A stretch of DNA of 64,000 nucleotides, from assembly GCF_004804335.1 (NCBI RefSeq), contig NZ_SRXY01000010.1, forward strand, positions 108,595-172,594. Direction: 5' to 3'. Made by a program: the position numbers and the translations under genes. Origin of the DNA: Pacificoceanicola onchidii. Lineage in GTDB: Bacteria; Pseudomonadota; Alphaproteobacteria; Rhodobacterales; Rhodobacteraceae. The notes below the pieces were generated by a model. That model ran no database searches. It saw only the letters and a program-made list of their open reading frames with translations, and was not told where the DNA came from. Shown piece after piece: positions 9,601 to 18,562 of the stretch. Position 1 is the first letter of the stretch, and each line of letters opens with the position of its first letter.

Positions 9601-10101
9601 AATATTTAACATAAATTTCATTATGCGATTTCTCATAAGCAACTGAAAACATGATATTATTACCCTTCTCTGGCAGAAAACGATCAACACCATCGCATCT
9701 ATTCGAGGAGCTCCGGTAGCACCGTGCAGTTGGCTATAAGATCGCTGGATCGGAGTATCGTAAAGAGTGACAGAAGATCTGAAAGAAGCAACGCCTATCG
9801 GACGGCTGCTGGGTGCTTTCGGCGAAACGCTTGCGTGGGTCTATCGTTGGAACAGCATGGAAATCTCGCTCCTCTGGCTGTCCGACATGCCTGTTCCAGA
9901 ATCCATGGTATTTGCGCCCCAACCTGGTTGTGATCGTGCGACGCGCGATGACGTCGTGGGGCTACCAAGAGCTCTTCGTGCCGACGATGACAAAGATTGA
10001 ACTGGGTTGGCAGCGATCGCTCTCAGAGTTGGATACACTTCGCGTGACAATGATATACTTTCGTGATATTGGGAGCTGACTGTCACGCTCAGAGAGACGC
10101 C
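9601..10101. other. Non-coding gap after ppc
   Basis: About 500 nt. The first 100 nt are AT-rich with no clear terminator hairpin. An open frame at 9767-10000 and an overlapping one at 9813-10079 could be two frames of one decayed gene, but neither product is recognisable. Confidence 0.4.
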
Positions 10102-10851
10102 ATGACCAACATATTTGCTCGCGTATTCTTGGCCTTGGGAATGAGTGCGTTGTCTCTCATTTCTTTGCCGAGCAGAGCTAGCGCTCAGACTTACCCGATC
10201 GATTGTGCAATCTTACTCTGCCTTTCTGGCGGTTGGCCCGCTTCAGTTCCATGTTCGCGAGCTCGGGCCGAATTCATTTGCCGCATCACCCCTTGGCCTG
10301 TTGAGCCACCGCTGCAGATTTGGCGTTGCCCGATGGGCGCGTCTTTCGGCGTTGACAGCACAACACTACCCAAAGCTCAGCTTTACGACATCTTTGCAAG
10401 CGAGCGATCCCCCCAGCCACAGAGTTTCCCAACAGCGTTAGAACACATCAATCCCCGGCCCATTCCTGCTGTCATTCGCCTGAACGGTACGCAAAGCACC
10501 ACACGCCCAGAAGGTTTAGCTCTGCACCTCGTGCAAAACCGCGCCGATATCGACATCAGCGGGCCAGAATTCAACTTCGTGCGCTCCATTCGGGTCTTTG
10601 ATGTCCGCTATGCGAGGCAGCATGAATCTGGCCGAGACGGTGATTGCAACCGAAGTGCAACCGTTGTTTTAGGAACTTACGGTACCCAAGGCGACTTTTC
10701 CTGGGCTCGATCCACACTGACCGCCCTGCCCGACGCGCATGTCGGACTCGAACGCTGGGGTCAGAATTGTCCCAGCATTTATCATCGGTCGGTCTTTGTG
10801 GATTGGCGTGACTACGACGGAAACTACGGTTTCGAGCAAGTAAATTACTGA
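10102..10851 (+). CDS. Secreted conserved protein of roseobacter conjugation regions
   Basis: 249 residues from ATG 10102. The residues upstream of this ATG in the open frame do not fit a protein N-terminus, while from it a clear signal peptide follows (core VFLALGMSALSLISLPSRASA, cleavage before QTYPIDC). The mature part has several cysteines (DCAILLC, VPCSRARAEFIC, WRCP) and ends in an aromatic-rich segment. I recognise it only as a conserved exported protein that accompanies virB clusters in Rhodobacteraceae plasmids; its function is unknown. It is convergent with the XRE gene that follows. Confidence 0.75.
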   Translation: MTNIFARVFLALGMSALSLISLPSRASAQTYPIDCAILLCLSGGWPASVPCSRARAEFICRITPWPVEPPLQIWRCPMGASFGVDSTTLPKAQLYDIFASERSPQPQSFPTALEHINPRPIPAVIRLNGTQSTTRPEGLALHLVQNRADIDISGPEFNFVRSIRVFDVRYARQHESGRDGDCNRSATVVLGTYGTQGDFSWARSTLTALPDAHVGLERWGQNCPSIYHRSVFVDWRDYDGNYGFEQVNY

Positions 10852-10872
10852 TTTGACGGCCACTTGGATTCG

Positions 10873-11130
10873 TCAGATCCGATGGTCTGGCTCCGTCGCT
10901 GATTCTGTTGCCGCCAACAGGCCTGCCGTATCTGTTCCAAGGGCCCGCGCTAGCACGATCAACTCCACCACATCGATCCGACGCTCACCACTTTCGACAC
11001 GCGCCACGAACGATTGATGCTGCTTCAGCCGTTTGGCCAGTTGATCCTGAGTCAATCCAGCCGTTTTCCGCGCCGCAATCAGTGCTTCGCGGAGTGCTTC
11101 ATGTCCTGAACTCCTGATCGTCTTTGCCAC
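10873..11130 (-). CDS. XRE-family helix-turn-helix regulator
   Basis: 85 residues from a GTG start. A Cro/CI-type HTH covers about residues 12-70, with recognition region [29 protein letters not shown]. It is a single-domain DNA-binding protein of the type that autoregulates and controls conjugation genes (inference). Its own upstream region contains two dyads, one of which places the Shine-Dalgarno in a hairpin loop. It lies just left of the virB operon in the opposite orientation. Confidence 0.88.
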   Translation of the reverse strand: MAKTIRSSGHEALREALIAARKTAGLTQDQLAKRLKQHQSFVARVESGERRIDVVELIVLARALGTDTAGLLAATESATEPDHRI

Positions 11131-11132
11131 GC

Positions 11133-11185
11133 GTCACAAACCTCTTGTGACCGGGCTAATCTACTTTATAGATTATCTAAAAAGT
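11133..11185 (-). promoter_or_regulatory. Leader of the XRE gene: SD hairpin and AT-rich dyad
   Basis: GTCACAA-ACCTC-TTGTGAC (11133-11151) is a perfect 7-bp inverted repeat. In the minus-strand mRNA the loop is GAGGU, the probable Shine-Dalgarno of the GTG start at 11130. Just upstream, 11163-11185 is a near-perfect 23-bp palindrome with outer arms ACTTT and AAAGT and a centre of AGAT/ATCT, a plausible autoregulatory operator for the XRE protein. Confidence 0.55.
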
Positions 11186-11287
11186 GGATATTCATAGGAT
11201 TCCATGGAGTTACTTTCTGGATGCAGTGCGATTGGTAGAAGACCAAGTTACTTTGATCACGGTCTGTCTAGCTGCGCGCCTTGGAAC

Positions 11288-11608
11288 TCAGTCACCGGCG
11301 ATCTGAAGGAAGCGACCGTAGTCCTGGCTTACCTCCTGAGCCTCCTTGAACGCTCGTTCACGTTCCTCATCCAGGCACCGAAAGTAAGCTTGGATATCTC
11401 GGATGTAGAATTCGAAGTCTTGACGAATGAGTTCTCGAAACTGATGCGCATCATTCGGATCGTCAGGAACAAAAGGTCGTTTTGGAGCAAGGCAAGTTTC
11501 GGCTTGCGCCTGGTCAACAAAAACCATCAACGCCGCAAATGCCCATGGAAGGCTGGAAGTGCACAACCGGAGGTTTCTGAAACCCCATATTTCCTTGAAT
11601 GAATCCAC
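11288..11608 (-). CDS. Small secreted conserved protein of conjugation regions
   Basis: 106 residues from GTG 11608. A hydrophobic signal segment (SSLPWAFAALMVFV) ends in QAQA before ETCLAPKRP. The mature part is about 70 residues and acidic, with motif PFVPDDPNDA, a helical segment with two cysteines overall and YIRDIQAYFRCLDEER. It resembles a short exported protein that I associate with roseobacter virB loci. Function unknown. It is transcribed away from the virB operon; a shared promoter region lies between them. Confidence 0.7.
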   Translation of the reverse strand: MDSFKEIWGFRNLRLCTSSLPWAFAALMVFVDQAQAETCLAPKRPFVPDDPNDAHQFRELIRQDFEFYIRDIQAYFRCLDEERERAFKEAQEVSQDYGRFLQIAGD

Positions 11609-11663
11609 CGCGCATGCCTAATGGGTGCGCAACCAAACTACAGCCGCAGCACAAAATTACATC

Positions 11664-11689
11664 TTGCGGTTGTTAATATACTATCGTAA
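11664..11689 (+). promoter_or_regulatory. virB-operon promoter/operator element
   Basis: TTGCGG at 11664, then AT-rich sequence ending in ATATACTATCGTAA (11676-11689). The same block, ATATATTATCGTAA, occurs on the minus strand at 57769-57782 ahead of the mobC-virD2-virD4 operon, in both cases 50-60 nt before the first start codon and preceded by a TTG-type -35 candidate and GTTG. This suggests joint control of channel and relaxosome genes. Confidence 0.55.
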
Positions 11690-11750
11690 CACTGGGCTTC
11701 AAGTGGGAATGCCCGGGCGTTGCGTCTTTTGAGAAAGCGTGAGCCGGGCC

Positions 11751-12104
11751 ATGAACTGGGACATCGAAGCACCAAATGTGGTTACGGAAGCACGTTTCCG
11801 CGAACTCGTGGAAAGTGGCTATAGCGCTGAAATCCTGTGCCAGGAGTCGGCACATAAGAAAGGCCCGAGCTATTACGGGGTCTGGATCATGCGTGTCGTC
11901 TCTGACGATGGCGTGGAGAAGCTGCTGGTCACGGCCCGTACCCGGACGACCTACAACGACATCAAGATCCGCGAGTTCAAGACCATCACGGGCGTGGTGT
12001 CCTTCCTCATCGGCATCGGCTTTTCCCATGCCGATGTCCCGCTCGAAGAAGGCCAGCGGACAACGCACAAGTTGGCTGCGACCGACAAGGGCGGCAGCAA
12101 GTAG
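11751..12104 (+). CDS. Conserved hypothetical protein, first gene of virB operon
   Basis: 117 residues from ATG 11751; a GTG at 11739 is an alternative. The middle ([25 protein letters not shown]) looks like a small alpha/beta domain, and the C-terminus is basic and polar. I recognise no named domain. It is followed by virB1 in another frame with a 71-nt overlap, so the two are co-translated. Position suggests a regulator or accessory factor of the transfer operon, but nothing in the sequence proves this. Confidence 0.7.
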   Translation: MNWDIEAPNVVTEARFRELVESGYSAEILCQESAHKKGPSYYGVWIMRVVSDDGVEKLLVTARTRTTYNDIKIREFKTITGVVSFLIGIGFSHADVPLEEGQRTTHKLAATDKGGSK

Positions 12105-12762
12105 CCTTCTCCTTTTCTGGTATCTCGCGTGTCCCGCCAATGCGCAAATGGTGCTGGTCATGGAGAGCGATGGCTCTCTGACCCCGACGCGTTCCCAGGA
12201 CAGCTTTGCGCGCAATTACAATGACGGCATCGCTCAGGGGTCTGCTGCTGATGAGTTGGCGATCTTTGGTGAACGGGACGCTGAACCTGAAGACATCCAA
12301 TTGGTCGCCCTTGCTCGACCTGCGCCCCTACCCCGCGCCGATCTACTCACGGCCATCGAGGCTACTGCCTTGCGCTATGCTGGCCATCCCGGGCTGCGCC
12401 GCGCGGAGCTCTCGGTCCGAGACTGGCTGACCCTCTACCGCGCCAATATCGAGATCGAGAGCGCCTACCGGCAGGATGCGGTCTCGAGTGCAGGCGCCAT
12501 TGGCCTTGGTCAATTGATGCCAGCAACGGCGCGCGACCTCGGTGTCGACCCGCGTGATCCGCTTCAAAACCTCGACGGCTCCGCCCGCTATCTTGCCATG
12601 ATGCTGGAGACGTTCGGCGATCCGCGTCTTGCGCTAGCAGCCTACAACGCCGGGCCAGATGCGGTCCGCCAGTATGGCGGCATTCCCCCCTACAGAGAAA
12701 CCCAGAACCACGTGGCCCGTGTCATGGCCGTCGTGGCCCGATTGGAAGGATCAAATTCATGA
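12034..12762 (+). CDS. virB1: VirB1-type lytic transglycosylase
   Basis: 242 residues. The frame is open much further upstream, but only from ATG 12034 (or 12028) is there a sensible signal peptide: a basic n-region, hydrophobic core [10 protein letters not shown], cleavage at ANA before QMVLVMES. The SLT domain lies in the C-terminal half (about residues 125-230) with catalytic Glu in IEIESAYR, then [13 protein letters not shown] and AAYNAGP. It opens peptidoglycan for assembly of the type IV secretion channel. It overlaps the preceding gene by 71 nt and virB2 by 4 nt (ATGA). Confidence 0.88.
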   Translation: MSRSKKASGQRTSWLRPTRAAASSLLLFWYLACPANAQMVLVMESDGSLTPTRSQDSFARNYNDGIAQGSAADELAIFGERDAEPEDIQLVALARPAPLPRADLLTAIEATALRYAGHPGLRRAELSVRDWLTLYRANIEIESAYRQDAVSSAGAIGLGQLMPATARDLGVDPRDPLQNLDGSARYLAMMLETFGDPRLALAAYNAGPDAVRQYGGIPPYRETQNHVARVMAVVARLEGSNS

Positions 12763-13052
12763 GACAGATTTCAAACCTCTTTGTCGCCTCACTAGCGCTC
12801 TTCTTGATCGTCGCAGAACCGGCCATCGCACAAAGTATCGATCTCTCCCCGATCCAAAGCCTGCTACAGGGTATCGTCGATGCGCTGACCGGCCCGCTTG
12901 GTGTTGTCATCGCGACGCTCGCTGTTCTCGGCGTCTTCTTGAGCTGGTTCTTCAATATCATCGACCTGCGTCAGGCGCTCTGGGTGCTCGTCGGCATTGC
13001 AGGCGTCGCTGCCGCCCCCACCATTGTTGCCGCGGTTTTTGCCGGTGGCTGA
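12759..13052 (+). CDS. virB2: VirB2 pilin (TrbC/VirB2 family)
   Basis: 97 residues with a signal peptide ([17 protein letters not shown], then QSIDLS) and two further hydrophobic helices (about residues 45-68 and 73-95), the usual prepilin topology and length. It is the major subunit of the conjugative pilus. The start overlaps the virB1 stop as ATGA, and the end overlaps the virB3 GTG start. Confidence 0.88.
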   Translation: MRQISNLFVASLALFLIVAEPAIAQSIDLSPIQSLLQGIVDALTGPLGVVIATLAVLGVFLSWFFNIIDLRQALWVLVGIAGVAAAPTIVAAVFAGG

Positions 13053-13323
13053 GCGCTCGCCTCTCTTCCTCGGCCTCGTGCGGCCGCCAAAACTTCTGGG
13101 CCTGCCCATCATGTACGCGATGGTCTGGCTCTTTGGCTCGGTGCTGCTCTTCGTCTGGGTGCAGCACATCGCGGTGCTGGGCGTGGCCGCCCTTCTCTAT
13201 CCTGTGCTTTGGAAGGCTGCGGACTGGGACCCGCGCTTCATCGACGTGATGATGACCGCACTGCAGGAGACGCCACCGACGCGGAACCGTTTCATCCATG
13301 GCGGGGACAGCTATGCGCCCTAG
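13045..13323 (+). CDS. virB3: VirB3, inner-membrane T4SS component
   Basis: 92 residues from GTG 13045, which overlaps the virB2 stop by 8 nt. The motif PLFLGLVRPPKLLGLP at the N-terminus followed by two hydrophobic segments (about residues 22-58) is typical of VirB3. It works with VirB4 in the inner-membrane complex. Starting further upstream would add residues translated out of frame from virB2, so the GTG is preferred. It overlaps virB4 at its 3' end. Confidence 0.87.
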   Translation: MAERSPLFLGLVRPPKLLGLPIMYAMVWLFGSVLLFVWVQHIAVLGVAALLYPVLWKAADWDPRFIDVMMTALQETPPTRNRFIHGGDSYAP

Positions 13324-15688
13324 TACAGCCTTGGACGAAACGGTCGATCTCCGCACATTGACTCCCGACTGGTATGCCCGCGAAACCCGCCTCGCGCATA
13401 TGCTGCCCTATGTCAGCCTGGTCGATGACCGCACCGTGCGGACGCGGGTGAACGAGCTTTTTCAGTGCATCCGGCTCGATGGGGTGAACAGCTATACGAC
13501 GGATGATACCTATCTCGACAAGCTGACCGCGCTCTTTGCCCGGATCATCGCGCAGCTGGGGCCGGAGTTCAGCTATTACGTCCATAAGGTCTCGAAGGCG
13601 ATCACGCCGGACCTCGAACCCGTGCGTGAGGACAGTTTTGCGGGAGAAGTCGACCGGCTCTGGCGCGCAAAACTCGAGAGCAGTGGCCTGCGCGACAAAA
13701 CCTTGACGCTTACGGTCATTCACCGCCCGCCTCCTAAGAGCGTCCTGCCATTCCTGAATCGCAGCGCCCCCGATCGCCTCAAGGAAGCAACCGAGAAGCG
13801 TCTGCGTCGCTTGGGCGAGGCCGTGAGCGTGTTCCTGTCAGGCCTGACGGAGCTAAACCCGCGCGTGCTGACTTCCGAGAGCGGCGAGTTGATCGGCTTT
13901 CTGGGCGCGCTCAACACAGGACAGGAATTGCCGCTATATCCCGCCAATACCTACGGCTTTCTGGCATTCAACGTTGCCAATACACGTGTGACGTTTCAAG
14001 GCGATCACTTCGAACTCTCCGAAGGCGTCGTGGGCCAACGCTACGGCAAGAGCTTTACCATCGGGGAATATTCCGAGGCCACATCCTGCACCATGTTCGA
14101 CATGCTGAACCTGCCGGTCGACATGATCGTCACGCACTCTTTCACGCCGATCAATTCGAACCTCATGGCGGGCCGCATCAAGCGGCAAAAGCGCCAGATG
14201 CAGGCCAGTCAGGACGCGGCTCTCTCGCTTATGGAAGCGCTCGACATCGCCGCTGATGATCTCGAAGCCAAACGCCAGAGCTTCGGTGAACACCACATGG
14301 TCGTGACGATCTTCTGCGACACGCTCGACGAACTACAAACCCTCAGCGCCGAGATCGCGAACGCGGCCGCCGCCGAAGGCGTGAAGATGATCGGCGAGCG
14401 GGTCGCGGCGAAGGCGCATTACCTCAGCCAGCATCCCGGCAACCAGCCCAAGCGCGTGCGCGCCAGTGCGATCACCAACCGCAACTTTGCGGATTTCGCG
14501 GCGTTTCATCGGACGCAGCTTGGCAAGCCTGCTGAGAAGACCCCCTGGGGCAAGGTCATGACATTTCTGCCCACGCCCGAACAAAGCGCCTACCGGTTTT
14601 CCTATCACGAGCAAGGCAGCCCCGAGAAAGAACCGACCAGCGGGCATACCCTGATCATGGGACGGCCCGGCTCGGGCAAATCGGTCCTCTCGGCCTTTCT
14701 CATGACGCAGGCCCGTCGAGCAGGGGCGCGGATCTTCGTCTTCGATTACCGCCTCGGTATGGAGATGGCGGTCCGCGCCAATGGCGGGCGCTACGCCTCC
14801 CTGAAAGCCGGGCAGCCCACGGGCCTCAACCCGCTCTGGACAGAGACCGATGCGCGCGGCACCGCCTGGCTCTCGGACTGGCTCGCCACCCTACTCTATC
14901 GTGCCGACAAGTCGCTGACGCCCGCGCAAACAAACCGCATACAGGAAGTCGTGCGCCAGAACGCTCAGGCCTCCAACCCGGCCCTTCGGAACTGGCGAGA
15001 TTTCGCATCGCTTTTCGTCTCCACCGATGATCGCGGCGATCTGCACCAGCGATTGCTCGAATGGACAGACGAGGGCCGCTACGGCTGGATTTTCGGACAG
15101 ACTCTGGAAGACACGTTTTCACTCGAGGGGGATGTGGTCGGCTTCGATCTCACCGGCATTCTCGACAGCGAGGCCGAGAAGGAGCGCATGGCCGTGCTCT
15201 CCTATCTCTTCCGCCGGGTCGAGCGCGAGATCGAGGACCGTCGCCCCACGATCATCGTGATCGACGAGGCCTGGAAGGCGCTCGACAACGCGTATTTCGC
15301 GGAGCGGCTGCCGAATTGGCTGGTGACCGCACGCAAGCAGAACACCGTCGCGGTGATGATGACGCAATACGCCAGCCAGCTCGAGCGCACCCGGACTGGC
15401 AAGACCATTGTCGAGGCGGTGCCGACGCAAATCCTGCTCCCGAACATCCGCGCCCATGCCGCCGATTACACGATGCTGAACCTCTACGAGAAGGAGCTCG
15501 ACGTGCTTCTCAACACCGGCAGCGACAGCCGCCTTGCGCTCATCCGCGACGACCAGGGCTCGATCGTGGTCGATGCCGATCTGAGCGCGCTTGGGCCCAA
15601 TCTCACGATCCTCGGTGGCATGGAAAAGGGCGAGGCCTTGGTCGGCCCCGACTACCGCGACCGCCCTGACTTCTGGAGGCTTTTATGA
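13298..15688 (+). CDS. virB4: VirB4 ATPase of the type IV secretion system
   Basis: 796 residues (791 if ATG 13313 is used), normal for VirB4. Walker A GRPGSGKS lies near residue 455, Walker B TIIVIDEAW near 652, and MTQYASQLERT follows as in the family. The N-terminal half is the CagE/TrbE/VirB domain. It is a cytoplasmic, membrane-associated hexameric ATPase that powers pilus biogenesis and substrate transfer. Overlaps virB3 upstream and the lipoprotein gene downstream (4 nt). GC-rich and apparently intact. Confidence 0.95.
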   Translation: MAGTAMRPSTALDETVDLRTLTPDWYARETRLAHMLPYVSLVDDRTVRTRVNELFQCIRLDGVNSYTTDDTYLDKLTALFARIIAQLGPEFSYYVHKVSKAITPDLEPVREDSFAGEVDRLWRAKLESSGLRDKTLTLTVIHRPPPKSVLPFLNRSAPDRLKEATEKRLRRLGEAVSVFLSGLTELNPRVLTSESGELIGFLGALNTGQELPLYPANTYGFLAFNVANTRVTFQGDHFELSEGVVGQRYGKSFTIGEYSEATSCTMFDMLNLPVDMIVTHSFTPINSNLMAGRIKRQKRQMQASQDAALSLMEALDIAADDLEAKRQSFGEHHMVVTIFCDTLDELQTLSAEIANAAAAEGVKMIGERVAAKAHYLSQHPGNQPKRVRASAITNRNFADFAAFHRTQLGKPAEKTPWGKVMTFLPTPEQSAYRFSYHEQGSPEKEPTSGHTLIMGRPGSGKSVLSAFLMTQARRAGARIFVFDYRLGMEMAVRANGGRYASLKAGQPTGLNPLWTETDARGTAWLSDWLATLLYRADKSLTPAQTNRIQEVVRQNAQASNPALRNWRDFASLFVSTDDRGDLHQRLLEWTDEGRYGWIFGQTLEDTFSLEGDVVGFDLTGILDSEAEKERMAVLSYLFRRVEREIEDRRPTIIVIDEAWKALDNAYFAERLPNWLVTARKQNTVAVMMTQYASQLERTRTGKTIVEAVPTQILLPNIRAHAADYTMLNLYEKELDVLLNTGSDSRLALIRDDQGSIVVDADLSALGPNLTILGGMEKGEALVGPDYRDRPDFWRLL

Positions 15689-15852
15689 CACGCATTTTGT
15701 TGCTTTTCGCCGCGCTCGGCGCGCTGACCTCCTGCGCCCAGTACCAGGAACCGCAGACCAATTGCTTCACCTTCCTCGCCTCGACAGCCCCTGTCGCGCC
15801 GGATTGCACCTTCACGCCCCTTGGAGCGCCGGAGGGTGACATTGAAGTGTAG
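15685..15852 (+). CDS. Small VirB7-like lipoprotein
   Basis: 55 residues, starting at ATG 15685 inside the virB4 stop region. Short signal peptide (ILLLFAALGA) with lipobox L-T-S-C, lipidated Cys at residue 17, then two further cysteines in a short polar tail. Size, lipobox and place in the operon fit VirB7, which anchors the outer-membrane core complex, although VirB9, its usual partner, is not in the window. The 3' end overlaps the next gene by 17 nt. Confidence 0.7.
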   Translation: MTRILLLFAALGALTSCAQYQEPQTNCFTFLASTAPVAPDCTFTPLGAPEGDIEV

Positions 15853-17227
15853 CCTGCCCCATATCCTGACCCTTTGCCTTCTGCCCGGTCTCGCCTTTTC
15901 TCAAGGCGTGCCGACCAATGACAGCGGGTTGACCGCGCGCGATATCGTCGAAACAGGCGATCGCGAGGCCGACCTCGCCATTCAAGCGGACAAGCTCTCG
16001 GTGCGTGAACTCATCGCCGAGATCGAACGCGAGCAATTGGCCACCCTGCAGCGCATCCTCGATGCCCAGACAAGCTTCGGCGGTCAGGGACTGCCGGCGA
16101 TGGTCTCGGGGCTGGAGGGCGGCAGCGGCGATCCGGACCGCTCCGTCGAGGCGGTCTATGGCAATGCGGAAATCGATCCCAATCCCGGCGGCGCACAGAT
16201 GTTCGGGGATGCGGCAGAAAACATAGAGCAGCTTATCATCCGCGTCGCGCAGGAGACCAGCGGCTTTGCGGGCGTGGGTCGTGCGGGTCTCTCGCCGGTC
16301 CAATGGCGGGCCCTTCTGCAGGCGCTCATCTGGCAGGAAAGTCGGTTTACGATTGGGGCGCGGTCTCCCGTCGGCGCCTTTGGCCTCACCCAGATCATGC
16401 CCGGCACGGCCAGCGATCTCGGCATCAACCCGGAATACTATGACAGCCCCTACCTGCAGGTGCATGGCGGCGCGCGCTATCTCGCGGCGCAACTGAACAC
16501 CTTCGATGGCAATATCATCAACGCGCTCGCGGCCTACAACGCTGGCCCCGGACGGGTGTTTGAATATGGCGGTGTCCCGCCCTTTGCCGAGACCCAGCAC
16601 TACGTCCAGGTCATTCCCGAACGCTACAATCTCTATCTGAGCCGCATCGGCGGGATCGAAGCTCTCGGCACGATCGACCCCGCGCTTCTGGCCAATGCCA
16701 ACCTCTCGATCACCGGGCATGGCGCGGCATTCTATGGCAACAACGCGCCCGCGGCGATCCGGCAAGCCGCCCTACGCATCCAAGACATCGTCGAGCGGAT
16801 TTCCGAGACGGAAGACGTGCAGGAAAGCATCGCGCTCAACACCTATGGCCTGATCGTCGTTCTCTGCGCAACCGCTGGCGTTGCTGAACGGAACCTGATC
16901 CCAACTCTCGATAACCAGCCAGATGTCTGTCCCGACCAGCCTCCAGAGCCGCAGTGGATGCAAGACATCGCTGTACGCGAGTCCCACAAGCGGCTCCTGA
17001 TCCAACAGATCTATCGGGCGCAGAGCAAGCAACGCATCGTTGAAGCCCAAAGCTGTGAATGTCCAACGCGGTATCCGACTTGGGAGGCAGCTGAAGGCGT
17101 CTACTTCGAGCATTTCGCCGCATCTGAATACTGGGACATCGTGGAAGCGACATCAGAATACCGACGCCAGGCCAATGAACTTCGGCGTGAAGCCATGCCA
17201 ATCTGCGAAGCCGCTGGAAACTGGTAG
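15836..17227 (+). CDS. Secreted lytic transglycosylase in VirB5 position, with extended N- and C-terminal regions
   Basis: 463 residues from GTG 15836, which gives a signal peptide (LPHILTLCLLPGLAFS). Residues about 45-100 form a charged helical region (ELIAEIEREQLATLQRIL) reminiscent of VirB5-type adhesins. The SLT domain follows (catalytic Glu in IWQESRF, then GAFGLTQIMPGTA and AAYNAGPGRV), and then a 170-residue C-terminus with paired cysteines (CECP, VLCATAG). A second transglycosylase in the same operon as VirB1 is unusual. I infer that it combines cell-wall cutting with the minor-pilin role of the missing virB5, but the VirB5 part is only suggestive. Confidence 0.78.
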   Translation: MTLKCSLPHILTLCLLPGLAFSQGVPTNDSGLTARDIVETGDREADLAIQADKLSVRELIAEIEREQLATLQRILDAQTSFGGQGLPAMVSGLEGGSGDPDRSVEAVYGNAEIDPNPGGAQMFGDAAENIEQLIIRVAQETSGFAGVGRAGLSPVQWRALLQALIWQESRFTIGARSPVGAFGLTQIMPGTASDLGINPEYYDSPYLQVHGGARYLAAQLNTFDGNIINALAAYNAGPGRVFEYGGVPPFAETQHYVQVIPERYNLYLSRIGGIEALGTIDPALLANANLSITGHGAAFYGNNAPAAIRQAALRIQDIVERISETEDVQESIALNTYGLIVVLCATAGVAERNLIPTLDNQPDVCPDQPPEPQWMQDIAVRESHKRLLIQQIYRAQSKQRIVEAQSCECPTRYPTWEAAEGVYFEHFAASEYWDIVEATSEYRRQANELRREAMPICEAAGNW

Positions 17228-17233
17228 AATTCC

Positions 17234-18313
17234 ATGAGCGTCGTCACCTACTTCGTAGAAACGGCCGAAGGCTATCTCAATTCCGCTGCCGAGACGCAAT
17301 TTGGAGCGGTCGCCGCAACAATCGGAACGATACTCGTCCTTGGCACTACACTCGTTGTCATTCTGGTTTTCATCAACACGATCTACCAGTATCGCGTCAT
17401 GGACGGGCCTACGGCCTTTTGGCTCGCCGTGAAGATTGGACTGATCGGCGCATTTGCAACCAACTGGGTGCAGTTCAACATCATTGCTGCCGCGATCCTG
17501 AATGGGATCGACAGCATTGCCGGGTCGCTCGTGGCCTCTGTCGGCGGCGGATCACCCGGCCCATCCGGCACCTTCGCAGAAGAGTTCGACAACCTGATCG
17601 CGGCGCTTGGGGAGTATCTGAATGCCGCGGGGTCTGAACTGAACTGGATGGCCGGTGCCCTGCTGGACACACTTGGGGTTCTCTTGCTCTCGATACTTGG
17701 TGGCTTGGCGGCGTTTATCGTCGTTGCGTCCAGGCTCATGATCGCTCTGCTGATCGGGATTGCACCGATCATGATCTTCCTGACCCTTTTTGAAGTGACC
17801 AAGGATTATTTCACGCGTTGGCTTTCAGCGCTGATTTCCTTCGCAATGTACCCGATCGTTGTTGCCGGCGTGTTCGCGACCATCACGGGTGTCTCGCGTG
17901 CGCTACTTGCTGAACTGGGCGACCCGGAAGGCGCCTCCAACATCGGCGCGCTCATTCCCTTCTTCATGATGGTACTGATGGCAAAGGGGTTCATCATAGC
18001 AACGCCCTTCCTGGTTCGGGCGATTTCCGGAAACATCATGATGCCAGCGCTCTCTGCTGGATTCGGTGGCAGCTATGCCTTTGCTCGAGGGCTTGCAGGA
18101 AGCCAGCAAGTCTACAACCGATACGCCATCGGAGGTGCAACGGGGGCGGAGTATGCAGCTCTGCGTGCGCGACAATTCCTTGGTGTCCAAGCGTTGCCCA
18201 GCCGACCCAATTCTGCGGGCGGACCAACTGCGGCTCCGTCCGGAGACGGGACCGGGACTGGCGCTCGGATGCTGGCACAGCTTTTAAGGTTGGATCGCCT
18301 CGGCAGGCGGTAA
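17234..18313 (+). CDS. virB6: VirB6/TrbL-type polytopic T4SS protein
   Basis: 359 residues with at least six hydrophobic segments, including a long central cluster (GVLLLSILGGLAAFIVV to IGIAPIMIFLTLFE) typical of VirB6, and a soluble Gly/Pro-rich C-terminal tail. It forms part of the inner-membrane path for DNA. It follows the transglycosylase gene by 6 nt. It is the last recognisable virB gene here: virB8, virB9, virB10 and virB11, normally next, are absent. Confidence 0.9.
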   Translation: MSVVTYFVETAEGYLNSAAETQFGAVAATIGTILVLGTTLVVILVFINTIYQYRVMDGPTAFWLAVKIGLIGAFATNWVQFNIIAAAILNGIDSIAGSLVASVGGGSPGPSGTFAEEFDNLIAALGEYLNAAGSELNWMAGALLDTLGVLLLSILGGLAAFIVVASRLMIALLIGIAPIMIFLTLFEVTKDYFTRWLSALISFAMYPIVVAGVFATITGVSRALLAELGDPEGASNIGALIPFFMMVLMAKGFIIATPFLVRAISGNIMMPALSAGFGGSYAFARGLAGSQQVYNRYAIGGATGAEYAALRARQFLGVQALPSRPNSAGGPTAAPSGDGTGTGARMLAQLLRLDRLGRR

Positions 18314-18562
18314 GGCGACAACGATAAAAAACCTGCGAAAACTGCAAAGGTTTTGCCGGGAATTTTTGCCCAAGCTAAGTGGCGGATCCTAGGAGGGGCA
18401 GGGTGTAGTGTCACAAACCACCAATTCAGTCGAAAAACCCTGCCTACCACACATCTTGTTTTTGCGCTGGCCACACCCTCCCAACCCGCTGTCATTGTGG
18501 GCTTAAACAGTGTTTTTATTTGTCGGTGTTTGGAACCGCTTCAACCCTCAGAGCGGAACCAT

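Noticed and set aside
9767..10079. Possible frameshifted gene between ppc and the secreted protein
   Set aside because: Neither frame gives a recognisable product, and joining them needs an arbitrary shift; recorded only as a gap.
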